This document shows, piece by piece, positions 5,452 through 6,639 of a stretch of DNA of 6,639 nucleotides. The stretch spans positions 1-6,639 of the forward strand of contig JAUVQL010000056.1 of assembly GCA_030598165.1 (NCBI GenBank), written 5' to 3'. A model generated the notes under the pieces. It saw only the letters and a program-made list of their open reading frames with translations, searched no databases and was not told where the DNA came from. Position numbers and translations under genes: made by a program. The DNA is from Acidobacteriota bacterium (GTDB lineage: Bacteria; Acidobacteriota; Vicinamibacteria; Marinacidobacterales; SMYC01). Within the stretch, counting starts at the first letter, position 1. Each line of letters starts with the position of its first letter.

Positions 5452-6570
5452 ATGAGCGCAGCTTATCGACGAAATGAGCGAGGGAAATCTCTACTTTCTG
5501 CCTACCTTTTAGCGTTGGGAATGTTGCTGCTGTGCACCTCCTCTGCATGGGCGGCGTTCCAAGTTGTTGTACCGGGCATGGAGTCAGAACGAATCGTCGA
5601 GACGCACGTAGAGGGAGAGCTGCTACTGCTGCGTACCGAGGAGGGCCGACTGTACTCGATCCCTCTCGACTCCGTTGAGTTTCAGTCACAACGGGTCGCG
5701 GAAGCTTCGACGCCGGCCCTTTTATCGATCCCGGATATCGTGGAGTTACTGCTCTCCGGCGTTTCCGAAAGGACGATCAGAGCCCATATCGAGGCAAGCG
5801 CGCCACCCGATGTCAGATACGACATCACAAAAAAAGATCTCATCGACCTCAAACGTGCGGGAGCAAGTGAAGCCTTCATTCAATACTTGATCCGGCTCGG
5901 ACGGTACGGCCCAATGTCAACTTACGTCACATGGCGCAGCCCTGAAGGCCCAAGACGGGACGAGCCGTCCAAGGTCGAGGTACGAGGGTACGCTGATGAC
6001 GACTACCAGCAAGGCATCCCCTATTTTCCATATGTTTACCCAGGATGCGGATCCTGCGGCTCGTATCCCTACTATCCCATTCGTCCCGGTCGCCCCGGCT
6101 ACCCGAGCCACCCGATCTACCCTGGCGGGGGTACCACAAACCCCTCAGACGGGACACAAGGGACAAGGCCCGGTTACTACCCGGACGAGCGCAAATCACT
6201 GTTCCGCAGCTCCACGTCTCCGAGCCGAAAGCCAGGACATGGAAACCTGAAGCCCGTACCGCTGCCTTCCGGCAGATCCAGCAACGGAAAAGCATGGCTC
6301 CGATGGAAGGGCAGCTCGGGGCAACCTGGAGACGGGAAAGCAACCACGTACGGGGAATCTCCCCGCCGCGGTGCAACTTCATCTTCCCAGGGTGCCGCAC
6401 GCGCTCCTTCTTCCAGCTCAGGGTACCGTGCCGTCGGATCTTCCCGCTCGATCATGAGCACAGGTAGCTCTTCCGGTCGTGGCCAGAGCACCTCAAGAGG
6501 AAGAGCCTCCGGCGCCTCACGATCTGGCTCGGGATCCCGACGCAGCATCGCCGGTGGCAAGAAGAAGTAG
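5452..6570 (+). CDS. Exported protein with paired helical motif and low-complexity tail
   Basis: The protein has 372 residues and no family I can name. Residues 1-34 form a Sec-type signal peptide: basic start (YRRNERGK), hydrophobic core 14-28, and a likely cut after SAWA (34). C28 is preceded by Leu, so it is not a good lipobox. Residues about 36-80 look like a small beta domain (QVVVPGM, GELLLLRTEEGRLYSIPLDSV). Residues 91-150 hold two related helical units, LSIPDIVELLLSGVSERTIR and ITKKDLIDLKRAGASEAFIQ. This resembles a paired motif, recalled from acidobacterial and myxobacterial exported proteins, of the form D-I-x-x-L-x-x-x-G-x-S-x-x-x-I. Residues 186-245 are Tyr/Pro/Gly-rich with a single CGSC at 199-202. 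Residues 246-372 are Ser/Arg/Gly-rich, probably disordered, and end in KKK. The gene lies 73 bp after the HEAT gene, probably in the same unit. Its role is unknown; the basic tail could bind envelope polymers. Confidence 0.85.
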   Translation: MSAAYRRNERGKSLLSAYLLALGMLLLCTSSAWAAFQVVVPGMESERIVETHVEGELLLLRTEEGRLYSIPLDSVEFQSQRVAEASTPALLSIPDIVELLLSGVSERTIRAHIEASAPPDVRYDITKKDLIDLKRAGASEAFIQYLIRLGRYGPMSTYVTWRSPEGPRRDEPSKVEVRGYADDDYQQGIPYFPYVYPGCGSCGSYPYYPIRPGRPGYPSHPIYPGGGTTNPSDGTQGTRPGYYPDERKSLFRSSTSPSRKPGHGNLKPVPLPSGRSSNGKAWLRWKGSSGQPGDGKATTYGESPRRGATSSSQGAARAPSSSSGYRAVGSSRSIMSTGSSSGRGQSTSRGRASGASRSGSGSRRSIAGGKKK

Positions 6571-6587
6571 GCCAGGCTGTGCCTGGC
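6571..6587 (+). terminator. Hairpin directly after the last stop codon, possible terminator
   Basis: GCCAGGC (6571-6577) and GCCTGGC (6581-6587) form a perfect 7-bp GC-rich stem with loop TGT, beginning on the base after the TAG. No T tract follows, so this is not a standard intrinsic terminator. It could be an mRNA 3'-end stabiliser or one unit of a dispersed palindrome. Confidence 0.35.
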
Positions 6588-6639
6588 GATCAGGCAGTAA
6601 CAAAGCTGACTCGATGCCGGATGTCTGATTCCGGATACC

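Noticed and set aside
5452..5560. Lipoprotein or Tat signal for the exported protein
   Set aside because: C28 is preceded by Leu, not Gly, Ala or Ser. The RR pair at residues 6-7 is not followed by the Tat consensus, so a Sec signal with cleavage near residue 34 fits better.
5927..6560. Overlapping frames on both strands within the low-complexity tail of the exported protein
   Set aside because: Low-complexity GC-rich DNA keeps several frames open. The chosen frame continues from a clear signal peptide to a stop followed by a hairpin.

Overview
The window (6,639 bp, GC-moderate to GC-rich) comes from a bacterial chromosome. It holds a divergent pair of transcription units plus the tail of one more gene at the left edge. 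The gene content points to a large-genome environmental Gram-negative such as an Acidobacteriota, Myxococcota or another former deltaproteobacterium: an EAL protein with a degenerate GGDEF partner, a solo cyclic-nucleotide-binding protein next to a membrane/HEAT-repeat fusion, an exported low-complexity protein, and GGGGACAG-type palindromic repeats. This assignment is by family resemblance only.

Left edge (1-200): the last 20 codons of a plus-strand gene end at 64. A roughly 130 bp element of four alternating inverted copies of a 19-23 nt unit follows at 67-196. It sits between two convergent genes, and its right half is read as the last 22 codons of the EAL gene.

Left unit (128-1630, minus strand): a 500-residue protein with a disordered N-terminus, a degenerate GGDEF domain (HGDVF) and an EAL domain that keeps all the catalytic residues I can check. 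It is probably a soluble c-di-GMP phosphodiesterase.

Intergenic region (1631-2092): about 460 bp with no convincing gene. It holds the promoters of both divergent units, a tandem 9-bp repeat one helical turn apart upstream of the EAL gene, a 12-bp palindrome containing a -10-like TATACT, and a small leader hairpin.

Right unit (2093-6570, plus strand): a 158-residue CRP-type cyclic-nucleotide-binding domain with no DNA-binding domain overlaps by 14 bp a 940-residue protein made of about 12 membrane helices (ATP/ADP-translocase/MFS-like) and about 13 HEAT repeats. After a 73 bp gap comes a secreted or periplasmic protein with a paired helical motif and a long Tyr/Pro/Gly then Ser/Arg/Gly-rich tail. 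The overlap suggests that the nucleotide sensor and the membrane-HEAT protein work together, with the HEAT solenoid as a possible docking surface. A hairpin directly after the last stop may end the unit.

The most interesting items are the sensor plus transporter-HEAT pair, whose substrate and ligand are unknown, and the palindromic element that supplies the C-terminus and stop codon of a signalling protein.
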